The translations under genes and the position numbers were made by a program. DNA of 64,000 nt from Escarpia spicata. Taxonomy: Eukaryota; Annelida; Polychaeta; Sabellida; Siboglinidae. Positions 36,090 to 47,900 of the stretch are shown here, piece by piece (the first letter of the stretch is position 1; each line of letters opens with the position of its first letter). The stretch lies in contig OZ023206.1 in the NCBI GenBank assembly GCA_963995525.1, positions 7,630,919 through 7,694,918 of the forward strand. The letters are read 5' to 3'. Under the pieces are notes generated by a model. That model was not told where the DNA came from and did not search any database. It saw only the letters and a program-made list of their open reading frames with translations.

Positions 36090-36875
36090 TTGTGTCCCAC
36101 CACCCCAAACATCAGAAGTTGGGAGTTGTCAGAACCCTTATGAACAGGTGTGAGACAATAACTTCGGAGGAGGGAGACAAGTAAGAAGAGGTGGAACACC
36201 TGAGAGGAGCTCTAAGAGTATGTGACTATCTGTCGAGGGCCTTGGAAAAGGTGACAGCTAGCAGTAAGAAGAAAAAGACCAACAAAAAGACTAAGGACAA
36301 AAACTATCGGAGCCAAATAGTCATCCCATACATAGAGGGGGTCTCAGAGAGAGTACATCGAGTACTGAAAAAGTATGGAGTAGCAACGGCCATGCGTCCC
36401 CACACCACCCTCAGGCACCTGTTGGTACATCCCAAGGACAAAGTACAGCTAGAAGAACTGGGCGAACTGCATGGTGTACGAAATACCGTGCAAGAATTGT
36501 GGTGCTGAGTACATTGGGGAGACAGGAAGACTACTTAAAACAAGACTGGAGGAACACACAAAAATGAGAAATACACAAGGAGCGGAAAAAAAGATTGATT
36601 GATGATCAATAAATCCGCCCTTACAGACCATACAACAACTGAAAACCACATCATAGACTGGGAGGGAGTGAACATTGTAGACAAGGAACCCAATATCAAG
36701 GAAGCCATCTGGATCAGGAAAACCAAAACACCCATCAACGAGACGAGGGCAATTACGAACTGCCTCACGTGTACGATGACGTCATTCATCGGTACTGATG
36801 AAGTCGACGTGATACGTCAACGAAAGCCTCTACCAGGTAAATTAAACATCTTGGATATGAAAAATGAAAGTTTAT
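36090..36875 (+). pseudogene. Penelope-like element: linker and GIY-YIG endonuclease
   Basis: The frame HHPKHQKLGVVRTLMNRC, a stop at 36180, then VEHLRGALRVCDYL, a lysine-rich linker, VIPYIEGVSERVHRVLKKYG and TTLRHLLVHPKDK is the typical region after the reverse transcriptase in Penelope-like elements. After a frame change it reads MVYEIPCKNCGAEYIGETGR, a GIY-YIG-family nuclease with the upstream CX2C, then LKTRLEEHTKM. Later, in another frame, DWEGVNIVDKEP and REAIWIRK-type sequence (KEAIWIRKTKTP) follows. The reverse transcriptase is missing upstream. Confidence 0.85.
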
Positions 36876-37609
36876 GATTTACAAACGAACTATCCTGAAG
36901 AATGTTCAGTAATAATATATAAACATTCTGGGGGATACAGACGAGCTTACTGGCAGTGAGTAGTCAAAACGTGATTCTGAGCCACACTATCTGCCTGGCG
37001 AAGTCACATCAGCCAGGCGAGAGTCGGTTAATCGAGACTAATAATTATTAATACACGACAATAATAGTCTGGCTGGCGCTGCGCGCGCACACGCACATGC
37101 ACACACACGCGCATGATGAGTTTGATGAGTTTGATGAGTTTGATGAGTGTGTCGGTCCGCGAATTTACCGACAAAAATATAACGAACGCGATAAATTCGT
37201 TAACAAATATATATAAAAACACAAGAGTAAAACCTGGTTTTCCTATTACGCCCGTAGTTTCCATTTTATCAATAAAACCGTAGTGACTACGGCTAAACAG
37301 TAGTACTTGACAGGTATGACACTAGGATCGACGTTAGCGGATTCGAATGATTGGCGAGATTCGGTTTAGGATAATTCTACAGCGATTATTCCGAAGAGGC
37401 AACTTCATAGTTGTATGGAAAGGACAGCTTAGAAACGGAAAAAAAGAGAAGACGCAGAAGGAGGAGGCGCATATGTTTTCTTCCTTTTTTAAAGGGAAAT
37501 TAGCAATTACAACCAAGAAGATTAAGCCAGCATGTGCAACTGAAAGAGTTAACAACAACTAACCATTAGCAATTACAACCAAGAATATTAAGCCAGCATA
37601 TGCAAATTA

Positions 37610-37930
37610 GTTTTTTTTACATATCAAAATTGGTTGGTGTCCTGGCCTTTCTGATCCATATGGTTTCTCTTATCTGTCGTGTTCTTCTGTTGGTTCCTTG
37701 TCCACTATTTTCGCTCCCTCCCAGTCTATGGTATGATTTTGTGTTGTTGCGTGGTCTGTGATGTCGGATTTGTTAATGGTCGACATTAATATAGTTTGTC
37801 TCGCTACTCATGTTTTAATTTCTTTTTCCTTGTGTTGTCAACATCCTTTCTATGTTCCTGTAGTCTCGTTTTGAACAATCTTCCCGACTCCCCAATTTAT
37901 TCAGCACCAGGGTTCTTACTATCCTGGAGA
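37610..37930 (-). pseudogene. Second Penelope-like GIY-YIG fragment, opposite orientation
   Basis: Read on the minus strand: IGESGRLFKTRLQEHRKDVD, then, after stops, KSDITDHATTQNHTIDWEGA, KIVDKEP and IWIRKARTPTNF. It is homologous to the end of the plus-strand fragment at 36500-36760 but more diverged and lacks the upstream linker. Confidence 0.8.
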
Positions 37931-39340
37931 ATGTTCAGCAGTCAACTTAAGCCAGCAGTTTACTAAAATAATCTAATTGAAGACACATAATTTAAACTGT
38001 TCATATAATTCATACGTACATGTCGAGGAATTCGACGCCCCAAGGTCAAAGAAGCTGTACAGGCGCTAATTGGTGAAGCATCGGGGGCGTGTCTCAATAT
38101 GTCTGCCACCGGGAACTGTAAGAGCAAATTTTTCGCGAGCCTCTAGGGGCTGCAATCGGATGTTTCTGGAGAGCCTCGGTGTGTTTTTTTGGCTGGCCTC
38201 ACTGGGCAAAGAAGAAAAGAGGCCTATCTGGTTAACACTCTCCAAAAAGGCATTTTCTTTTGCCAACGGTTCCTGGAACAATGTTCGATACTTGCAGTTA
38301 TTTAATGATGACAAAATACCCCGCAATAAAAACAGGAGATAGAAATACATGCTCATAGTTGATTTAGTCACCTGAATCGAGTACAGATATGACTTTCTCA
38401 GCTGAACAAAATGTTCACCTGAAGAAACAGATTGCTCTCAGTTTAATTAATATCAATTTACATGGCTAGACAAGTCCACTTTTTTGCACATTACCAGAAA
38501 TACCGACCTTTCGTAGACGCTAGGTTCGTGCCAATCGTCCGCGTTAAATGACAGATCTAATTGTTTTTGTCGCTGCGCAACGCACTATTTTTGTGTCGAA
38601 ACACGTAGCCAATTAAAGCATCGCCCGCACATCGTACGATCGGTACACGCATAAAAGATACATTTAAGTCAAATATTCATCGCACGCGCTTACAATAACT
38701 TTTTATCAGAATTCACTACTACATCAGACATGGGTAATAATATCCTTACTGTTGCTTTGAGATATCGGAATTAGTGGAATATGTTATGTTTATGGTATTT
38801 AGATTTTTTCTTCAATCCAAAATGAATTAGTTGATAATATAGTAAAACTTTCTATTTCACAGCCATGTACTATCCATATTTTTCTCTAAATATCTAGTGA
38901 AAAATGTAGATATTTCCTTTTCATAATTTAGGAATGTTTTTAGTTATGTGCTTTGAAGAGGACAGATTTTTTTTAATAAGATTATTAATAAATGTCATAA
39001 TCAAAAATTGACAAAAAACTAATGTATATTAAGAACATCAATGTGATTTGAATGTGAATATCGTTTTACAAATTTGCTGTTATTAATATTCTCCATTTAT
39101 AATTTCAAAAATTCAACATACAATTAAAACTACTTATATATTTATAGCGAATTTCCATGATTTTACGAACATGATGTTGTATAGTAGTAATTTTGTAGAG
39201 CAAATTTAAGCTCCAATATTGTAACATAAGTGAGAGGAGAAATAGTCTTTGAAGCACCCGAACATTTAAAGGAACGTCGTAGATCCGTTTCCCTGGATCA
39301 GTTACCGGTTAATTGCCATTATAATACATAGTTATTAGCA
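37931..39340. other. No gene seen
   Basis: A slightly GC-richer stretch at 38030-38340 is open on both strands, but neither product shows a motif. 38700-39240 is very AT-rich. No element was recognised. Confidence 0.35.
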
Positions 39341-39344
39341 AGAT

Positions 39345-40285
39345 TTGTCATTTCGTGTGTGTAAAGACCGTAGGAATCAAACACATCAATGGTAGGACGT
39401 CTGGCTCTGCAAAACCTGTCATGTCGTGTGTATAATGATCGTAGGAACCAAACACATCAACGGTAGGGACGTCTGGCTCTGCAAGACCTGTCATGTCGTG
39501 TGTGTAAAGACCGTAGGAACCAAACACATCGACGGTAGGGACGTCTGGCTCTGCAAGACCTGTCATGTCGTATGTGTAAAGTCCGTAGGAACCAAACACA
39601 TCAACGGTAGAGACGTCTGGCTCTGCAAGACCTGTCATGTCGTGTGTGTAAAGACCGTAGGAACCAAACACATCAACGGTAGGGACGTCTGGCTCTGCAA
39701 GACCCGTCATGTCGTGTATATAATGATCGTAGGAACCAAACACATCAACGGTAGGGAAGTCTGGCTCTGCAAGACCTGTCATGTCGTGTATATAATGATC
39801 GTAGGAACCAAACACATCAACGGTAGGGACGTCTAGCTCTGCAAGACCTATCATGTCGTGTGTATAATGATCGTAGGAACCAAACACATCAACGGTAGGG
39901 GCGTCTGGCTCTGCAAGACCCGTTATGTCGTGTGTGTAAAGACCGTGGGAACCAAACACATCAACGGTAGGACATCTGGCTCTGCAAGACCTGTCATGCC
40001 GTGTGTGTAAAGACCGTGGGAACCAAACACATCATCGGTAGGGACGTCTGGCTCTGCAAGACCTGTCATGCCGTGTGTGTAAAGACCGTGGGAACCAAAC
40101 ACATCAACGGTAGGGACGTCTGGCTCTGCAAGACCTGTCATGTCGTGTGTGTAAAGACCGTGGGAACCAAACACATCATCGGTAGGGACGTCTGGCTCTG
40201 CAAGACCTGTCATGTCGAGTGTGTAAAGACCGTGGGAACCAAACACATCAACGGTAGTTACGTCTGGCTCTGCAATAAATGATAC
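39345..40285. repeat. 72-bp minisatellite, about 13 copies, open on both strands
   Basis: CGTAGGAACCAAACACATC or CGTGGGAACCAAACACATC recurs every 72 bp (71 bp for the first and one later unit). The minus strand reads a 24-residue unit containing FGSYGLYTHDMTGLAEPDVP; the plus strand is also open. Two subtypes alternate, GTGTGTAAAGACCG and GTATAATGATCG, and right-hand units carry CGTGGGA instead of CGTAGGA. A coding exon is possible but not required. Confidence 0.92.
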
Positions 40286-40289
40286 TGAG

Positions 40290-41260
40290 AGGCAACAGCG
40301 AGTATTATTTTATTATATCTATCTGTCTGTTGACATATATTTCGAATATTTCGTGGAGTGAAATGCAAATTGCGTACAATGTTTCGGGCTATTAAACGAC
40401 AGTTGACGGACAGCAAACAGTCAACGTATTTATTCTAGTAGAAGAACAGCAAGTAAATGCATAGAAGTCGGAACGAGTTGTATATCGGAGTCTGAGCCGG
40501 TAGCGGGCCCAGAGTAGGTGCGTGCCAGGATTCCGCGTTGTTACTAAGGTGGTTTGGGTTAGTAATACGAAATGTTTTCCAGTATAATTGTTAGTATACA
40601 TATTAAAAATAAAATGGAATAACTTGCATGATTATTTTCACGCACACAAACATATTGTGTGATTTAGAGCGCTCTTTTTGTTGTTCATGATCTATAATCG
40701 AGGCTATAACTAGTACTGAGGCTATCGTGATATGTGGCGCACGGCACTGTCTATATGCACAGCCGCCGTGTCGTGCTATTCTTTTGTGCATACGAAATAC
40801 TTTCTTCTTGAAATGGTGGTAAATTAATCAACATAATTAACTGTTTGCTTTAATAAATAAAAAATATAGTAGGCCTACTTATTCCGATTGTCTTCTTATG
40901 TAAAAATGTTATGTTTATTTATCCTTTATTTGATGGATAACTATTTGCACACATTAGGGCACAGCATATTGTGTGATAAAAATGGCTTTAATTTATATAT
41001 ATATAACTGGTTATTTATATATATATATATAACGCATACAAGGGGTGCCACTGGTTCACATACAAATGAATTACAATATGTAGTGACCGGTTTCCTCTAG
41101 GTAAATTCCTAAACATGTTATTGAAGTAACTTGAATTATACTAATTACATTTATTTTAATTATATCATGATCATCGTCTTATTTTCAAGAGTAAATATAA
41201 TAAATTAGTTTTATTTCTGTTTAGTGATATTTTGTTACAATGAATCCATGCTGATATCCT
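40290..41260. other. No gene seen
   Basis: AT-rich sequence with short TA runs near 41000-41030. No exon or element is supported. Confidence 0.35.
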
Positions 41261-41264
41261 ATTG

Positions 41265-41560
41265 TGTTCCGAATTTACTTCTTCAATAAGCCTAGTAACG
41301 TTTGTGTGTAAGTGAAAGTTGTGTCATCTGTTGTGTCATCTGTAAATAACATATTTATTGTTTTAACAATGTTGTTTTAATATAACATGAACAGAACTGG
41401 ACCTAGCATAGATCCTTGTGGAATAACACATGTGGCTGTCCTTACTTCCGAATCTGATTGATTATATAAAATAAACTGTTTTCTACTTAATTTCTAAACT
41501 AAACTGAGTTTATTATGTACAATATCATGTTATGTGGTGTACAATTTAACAAATCCAATC
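41265..41560 (-). pseudogene. LINE reverse transcriptase fragment
   Basis: The minus strand reads LSRKQFILYNQSDSEVRTAT, then CVIPQGSMLGPVLFMLY (motif B) and, past a stop, NNIVKTINMLFTDDTT, in which FTDD replaces the catalytic FADD box. The order and spacing are those of a CR1/Jockey-type LINE. It is short, degenerate and on the opposite strand to the LINE at 43.6 kb. Confidence 0.75.
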
Positions 41561-42299
41561 CACAAATCATTTAGGCTAAACAACCAGCCAACCAATATTT
41601 GGTGTTATATGCAACACATTCAACTGACTGGATTGAACTGCCTTCAGTCATTGCCAGTGTATTAATACACCATACATCGACAACTTCATAAAAGAAACAT
41701 TTAAGCACCTTAGCCAAACCTGTTGGCTACTAGCAAAACTAACCTATATGCGCACACTCAACACCTTCATAGCCAAACTTGCTGGCTACTAACAAATTAA
41801 CCTATGCACACACTCAACATCTCATTTTCTTACCTCAGAGACCAATTATACCAACCAATGGCACCTATCAAATATGCATTCCCTCTGTGATATATGTGAC
41901 ACATCATTCGAAAAATTCTTACCCTACTGATAGTCATTACGAGTTATGAGATACTGTCACAATTTGTTATTGAGCATCCATTGTGAAACATTCCTGAATA
42001 GACAAATCTGTCATGTGTTAATTGTGATGTGGAAATTGTAAAATTTTTACCAACATGTGTTTCGTACTGAGTTTTGTGACAACTGTCAATTTTGTTATTG
42101 CTGACAATGTTCTAAACTATGGCCAACAGTGTGAAACCACAAAGTGAAAAATCACAGCCGACAGAATTAAAACCAGTCAAGAAAGTAAAAACCATAGCCA
42201 GCTGAGAGAAAACTTTGAAACTGTTTTTCTTGAAACAATACTTTTTGTATTTCTAACATTAAAATAGCTGTATCTCTGGAAGTAATGAGAATATAGTTA

Positions 42300-42560
42300 T
42301 TATTGAGGTATGAATTTATCAAGTTGCGTCTCATTTTGGCATGGTGGGTCACAAATGTTGTGCATTAAACTGTCAACACTGTTTCTCAAAACTTGAATTC
42401 TTTCACTAATCAATTCAGCAATGAATAACTTTGCCAACAATTTATTTACACAGTTTCCATTGGTAACATTGCATATATCTTTGAGGAACACTATCCATCT
42501 GTCAGTAATTGTGTTGGCCATGTTGCACACATTACACAGTCTTAGTTCACTAGCTGACAT
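42300..42560 (-). CDS. Hypothetical 86-residue ORF with CxxC
   Basis: Starts MSASELRLCNVCNMANT and contains DRWIVFLKDICN, a leucine/isoleucine-rich helical middle and a C-terminal CDPPCQNE. The composition is protein-like and an ATG context exists. It may be a zinc-binding N-terminal exon, but I do not recognise the family. It lies on the same strand as the integrase exons at 49 kb, beyond the satellite, so the two may once have been linked. Confidence 0.35.
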   Translation of the reverse strand: MSASELRLCNVCNMANTITDRWIVFLKDICNVTNGNCVNKLLAKLFIAELISERIQVLRNSVDSLMHNICDPPCQNETQLDKFIPQ

Positions 42561-42721
42561 TGCACACTCTCAATTGTGTATAGTATAACCACCTTAAAGA
42601 GAAAACGATGAGCGGTTGCTTTACAAAAGTAATGAGTTTAGTAGATTAACAGTAATTTAAAATGATAAAAAATTAACACAGTGACAGGGTGCCAATTTGC
42701 AGGGTAAATTACATTGTGAAG

Positions 42722-42800
42722 TTCTACTATACTCTCTTAGTACAATTCTACTGTACTCTCTTAGTACAGTTCTACTGTACTCTGTTAATATAGTTCTACA
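42722..42800. repeat. 24-bp tandem repeat
   Basis: TTCTACTGTACTCTCTTAGT at 42722, 42746 and 42770, just left of the satellite. Confidence 0.85.
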
Positions 42801-42860
42801 GACAAAACAACCCAAGTTAACAGTAATACTGACAGCAATTCAATTATTAATTCTGCACTA

Positions 42861-43635
42861 GCTTACACCCATGCATGGCGCAACAAACCAAGGCGTACAC
42901 CCATGCATGGCGCAACAAACCAAGGCTTACACCCATGCATGGCGCAACAAACCAAGGCTTACACCCATGCATGGCGCAACAAACCAAGACTTACACCCAT
43001 GCATGGCGCAACAAACCAAGGCTTACACCCATGCATGGTGCAACAAACCAAGGCTTACACCCATGCATGGCGCAACAAACCAAGGCTTACACCCATGCAT
43101 GGCGCAACAAACCAAGGCTTACACCCATGCATGGCGCAACAAACCAAGGCTTACACCCATGCATGGCGCAACAAACCAAGGCTTACACCCATGCAAGGTG
43201 CAACAAACCAAGGCTTACACCCATGCATGGAGCAACAAACCAAGGCTTACACCCATGCATGGCGCAACAAACCAAGGCTTACACCCATGCATGGCGCAAC
43301 AAACCAAGGCTTACACCCATGCATGGTGCAACAAACCAAGGCTTACACCCATGCAAGGTACAACAAACCAAGGCTTACACCCATGCATGGTGCAACAAAC
43401 CAAGGCTTACACCCATGCATGGAGCCACAAACCAAGGCTTACACCCATGCATGGAGCAACAAACCAAGGCTTACACCCATGCATGGCGCAACAAACCAAG
43501 GCTTACACCCATGCATGGCGCAACAAACCAAGGCTTACACCCATGCATGGCGCAACAAACCAAGGCTTACACCCATGCATGGCGCAACAAACCAAGGCTT
43601 ACACCCATGCAAGGTGCAACAAACCAAGGCTTACA
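42861..43635. repeat. 32-bp satellite array, left block (about 24 units)
   Basis: The unit starts ACACCCATGCATGGCGCAAC and ends AAACCAAGGCTT. Each unit includes the perfect palindrome CCATGCATGG. Units with GGCGC dominate, with scattered GGTGC, GGAGC and CAAGGTGC variants. No forward frame of the consensus contains a stop and 32 is not a multiple of three, so all three plus-strand frames run open. The minus strand contains TAA. Confidence 0.97.
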
Positions 43636-44874
43636 GAAAGACTAATTAAAGATCACATGGTGGATTTTCTTGTTAAACATAACTTGATAAACCCATCCCA
43701 ACATGGGTTTTTTAAAGCGAGGTCATGCTTAACAAATATGTTATGTTTTTTGGAAGACATCACTAGGTGGGTAGATGAGGGATCATCAGTAGATATCATC
43801 TATTTAGATTTTCAAAAAGCTTTCGACAAAGTACCACATCAAAGATTACTCCTTAAGCTAAAGGCCCATGGCATAGGAAATGGTATAATAAACTGGATAG
43901 AAAAATGGCTGAATGACAGAAGACAACGTGTAGTAGTTGATGGGGAGGCTTCAAACTGGAAATCGGTATTGAGTGGGGTACCACAGGGATCAGTACTAGG
44001 GCCTATATTATTCTTAATATATATCAACGATTTGGACGATGATATAACAAGCAAGGTGTTGAAATTTGCGGATGATACAAAAGTGTTTAGAAGGATTAAA
44101 AGTGATGGAGACAGACAGCATTTACAAGATGATCTTGATAGGTTGATCAAATGGTCTGAAAAGTGGCAAATGCTGTTCAATTTTGGGAAATGTAAATGCC
44201 TCCACACAGGTCATGGGAATGAAGAGGTAAAATATAAAATGGGGGGTACTGTTCTAAGTACTACTGTAAAAGAAAAGGACTTAGGTTTAACCATTAGTGC
44301 TGATATGAAGGTTTCAGAGCAGTGCGGAATTGCAGCGTCAAAGGGAAATCAAATCCTTGGATTAATTAGGCGAAATATAGCGTATAAGAAAAAAAAAATT
44401 ATAGTACCGCTGTACAAAACAATAGTGAGGCCTCATTTAGAATATTGTATACAAGCATGGAGGCCATATCGCAAGAAGGACATAGATATGCTAGAAAGAG
44501 TACAGAGGAGAATGACTAAAATGATACCAAATCTGAGGGATCTTAGTTACGAAATACGCCTAAAAGAATGTGGTTTAACAACACTAGAGACCAGGAGATT
44601 GAGAGGAGATCACATAGAAGTGTTTAAAATATTGAATGGTTATGAAAATATTGATAGAAACATTTTTTTCTCAGTTAAGAAAGATAGAAGGACCAGAGGA
44701 CATGAAGCTACATTAGTAAAGGAGCAGTGTAGATTAGATATAAGAAAGTTCTCATTCTCACAAAGGACTGTAAATGAATGGAACAGATTATCTCCTGATT
44801 GTGTTGGTGCTAGTAGCGTGAATATGTTTAAAAATAAAATCGACACACACCTTAAAAAGGCGGGATACATGTAG
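43636..44874 (+). CDS. LINE reverse transcriptase, intact frame, N-terminally truncated
   Basis: One uninterrupted frame encodes about 412 residues. It covers the finger region (NPSQHGFFKARSCLTNMLCF), motif A with the first catalytic Asp (IIYLDFQKAFDKVPHQ), motif B (GVPQGSVLGPILFLIYINDL), the catalytic FADD box (KFADDTKVFR), the thumb, and a conserved C-terminal region (LYKTIVRPHLEYCIQAW, then FSQRTVNEWNRL), ending HLKKAGYM. No stop or frameshift is seen, so the insertion is young. The endonuclease and ORF1 are absent. The frame is continuous with one satellite frame from 42871, giving a predicted 667-residue hybrid of mostly satellite peptide plus reverse transcriptase. That hybrid is a prediction of the sequence only. 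Confidence 0.9.
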   Translation, partial: ERLIKDHMVDFLVKHNLINPSQHGFFKARSCLTNMLCFLEDITRWVDEGSSVDIIYLDFQKAFDKVPHQRLLLKLKAHGIGNGIINWIEKWLNDRRQRVVVDGEASNWKSVLSGVPQGSVLGPILFLIYINDLDDDITSKVLKFADDTKVFRRIKSDGDRQHLQDDLDRLIKWSEKWQMLFNFGKCKCLHTGHGNEEVKYKMGGTVLSTTVKEKDLGLTISADMKVSEQCGIAASKGNQILGLIRRNIAYKKKKIIVPLYKTIVRPHLEYCIQAWRPYRKKDIDMLERVQRRMTKMIPNLRDLSYEIRLKECGLTTLETRRLRGDHIEVFKILNGYENIDRNIFFSVKKDRRTRGHEATLVKEQCRLDIRKFSFSQRTVNEWNRLSPDCVGASSVNMFKNKIDTHLKKAGYM

Positions 44875-44963
44875 ATAAAAAGTATTGGACTCTCGATAAG
44901 CCAAAAGGCTTCCTTGTCCAACTGCCATCCAGAGTAATTTTCTGGATGGCAATCTTGTTAAAT
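43636..44963 (+). mobile_element. 5'-truncated CR1/L2-like LINE inserted in the satellite
   Basis: The LINE begins within reverse transcriptase (ERLIKDHMVDFL) and ends after a 3' hairpin at 44923-44951 (TGCCATCCAG, 9-base loop, CTGGATGGCA) and TTGTTAAAT. At the right junction the satellite resumes mid-unit at CCATGCATGG, so about one base of the interrupted unit is lost and there is no clear target duplication. Confidence 0.92.
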
Positions 44964-47900
44964 CCATGCATGGCGCAACAAACCAAGGCTTACACCCATG
45001 CATGGCGCAACAAACCAATGCTTACACCCATGCATGGTGCAACAAACCAAGGCTTACACCCATGCAAGGTGCAACAAACCAAGGCTTACACCCATGCATG
45101 GCGCAACAAACCAAGGCTTACACCCATGCATGGCGCAACAAACCAAGGCTTACACCCATGCATGGCGCAACAAACCAAGGCTTACACCCATGCATGGCGC
45201 AACAAACCAAGGCTTACACCCATGCATGGAGCAACAAACCAAGGCTTACACCCATGCATGGCGCAACAAACCAAGGCTTACACCCATGGATGGCGCAACA
45301 AACCAAGGCTTACACCCATGCATGGCGCAACAAACCAAGGCTTACACCCATGCATGGCGCAACAAACCAAGGCTTACACCCATGCATGGTGCAACAAACC
45401 AAGGCTTACACCCATGCAAGGTGCAACAAACCAAGGCTTACACCCATGCATGGCGCAACAAACCAAGGCTTACACCCATGCATGGCGCAACAAACCAAGG
45501 CTTACACCCATGCATGGCGCAACAAACCAAGGCTTACACCCATGCATGGCGCAACAAACCAAGGCTTACACCCATGCATGGAGCAACAAACCAAGGCTTA
45601 CACCCATGCATGGCGCAACAAACCAAGGCTTATACCCATGCATGGCGCAAAAAAAAAACCAAGGCTTACACCCATGCATGGCGCAACAAACCAAGGCTTA
45701 CACCCATGCATGGAGCAACAAACCAAGGCTTACACCCATGCATGGAGCAACAAACCAAGGCTTACACCCATGCATGGTGCAACAAACCAAGGCTTACACC
45801 CATGCATGGAGCAACAAACTAAGGCTTACACCCATGCATGGTGCAACAAACCAACGATTACACCCATGCATGACGCAACAAACCAAGGCTTACACCCATG
45901 CATGGTGCAACAAACCAAGGCTTACACCCATGCATGGAGCAACAAACTAAGGCTTACACCCATGCATGGTGCAACAAACCAACGCTTACACCCATGCATG
46001 ACGCAACAAACCAAGGCTTACACCCATGCATGGCGCAACAAACCAATGCTTACACCCATGCATGGTGCAACAAACCAAGGCTTACACCCATGCATGGTGC
46101 AACAAACCAAGGCTTACACCAATGCATGGTGCAACAAACCAAGGCTTACACCCATGCATGGTGCAACAAACCAAGGCTTACACTCATGCATGGTGCAACA
46201 AACCAAGGCTTACACCAATGCATGGTGCAACAAACCAAGGCTTACACCCATGCAAGGTGCAACAAACCAAGGCTTACACCCATGCATGGCGCAACAAACC
46301 AAGGCTTACACCCATGCATGGTACAACAAACCAAGGCTTACACCCATGCATGGTGCAACAAACCAAGGCTTACACCCATGCAAGGTGCAACAAACCAAGG
46401 CTTACACCCATGCATGGTGCAACAAACCAAGGCTTACACCCATGCATGGTGCAACAAACCAAGGCTTACACCAATGCATGGTGCAACAAACCAAGGCTTA
46501 CACCCATGCATGGTGCAACAAACCAAGGCTTACACCCATGCTTGGCGCAACAAACCAAGGCTTACACCCATGCAAGGTGCAACAAACCAAGACTTACACC
46601 CATGCAAGGTGCAACAAACCAAGGCTTACACCCATGCATGGCGCAACAAACCAAGGCTTACACCCATGCAAGGTGCAACAAACCAAGGCTTACACCCATG
46701 CATGGAGCCACAAACCAAGGCTTACACCCATGCATGGTGCAACAAACCAAGGCTTACACCCATGCAAGGTGCAACAAACCAAGGCTTACACCCATGCAAG
46801 GTGCAACAAACCAAGGCTTACACCCATGCATGGTGCAACAAACCAAGGCTTACACCCATGCAAGGTGCAACAAACCAAGGCTTACACCCATGCAAGGTGC
46901 AACAAACCAAGGCTTACACTCATGCATGGTGCAACAAACCAAGGCTTACACCCATGCATGGTGCAACAAACCAAGGCTTACACCCATGCTTGGCGCAACA
47001 AACCAAGGCTTACACCCATGCAAGGTGCAACAAACCAAGACTTACACACATGCAAGGTGCAACAAACCAAGGCTTACACCCATGCATGGTGCAACAAACC
47101 AAGGCTTACACCCATGCATGGCGCAACAAACCAAGGCTTACACCCATGCAAGGTGCAACAAACCAAGGCTTACACCCATGCATGGAGCCACAAACCAAGG
47201 CTTACACCCATGCAAGGTGCAACAAACCAAGGCTTACACCCATGCAAGGTGCAACAAACCAAGGCTTACACCCATGCATGGCGCAACAAACCAAGGCTTA
47301 CACCCATGCAAGGTGCAACAAACCAAGGCTTACACCCATGCATGGAGCAACAAACCAAGGCTTACACCCATGCAAGGTGCAACAAACCAAGGCTTACACC
47401 CATGCAAGGTGCAACAAACCAAGGCTTACACCCATGCATGGCGCAACAAACCAAGGCTTACACCCATGCAAGGTGCAACAAACCAAGGCTTACACCCATG
47501 CAAGGTGCAACAAACCAAGGCTTACACCCATGCATGGAGCCACAAACCAAGGCTTACACCCATGCAAGGTGCAACAAACCAAGGCTTACACCCATGCAAG
47601 GTGCAACAAACCAAGGCTTACACTCATGCATGGTGCAACAAACCAAGGCTTACACCCATGCATGGTGCAACAAACCAAGGCTTACACCCATGCATGGAGC
47701 AACAAACTAAGGCTTACACCCATGCATGGTGCAACAAACCAACGCTTACACCCATGCATGACGCAACAAACCAAGGCTTACACCCATGCATGGCGCAACA
47801 AACCAATGCTTACACCCATGCATGGTGCAACAAACCAAGGCTTACACCCATGCATGGTGCAACAAACCAAGGCTTACACCAATGCATGGTGCAACAAACC

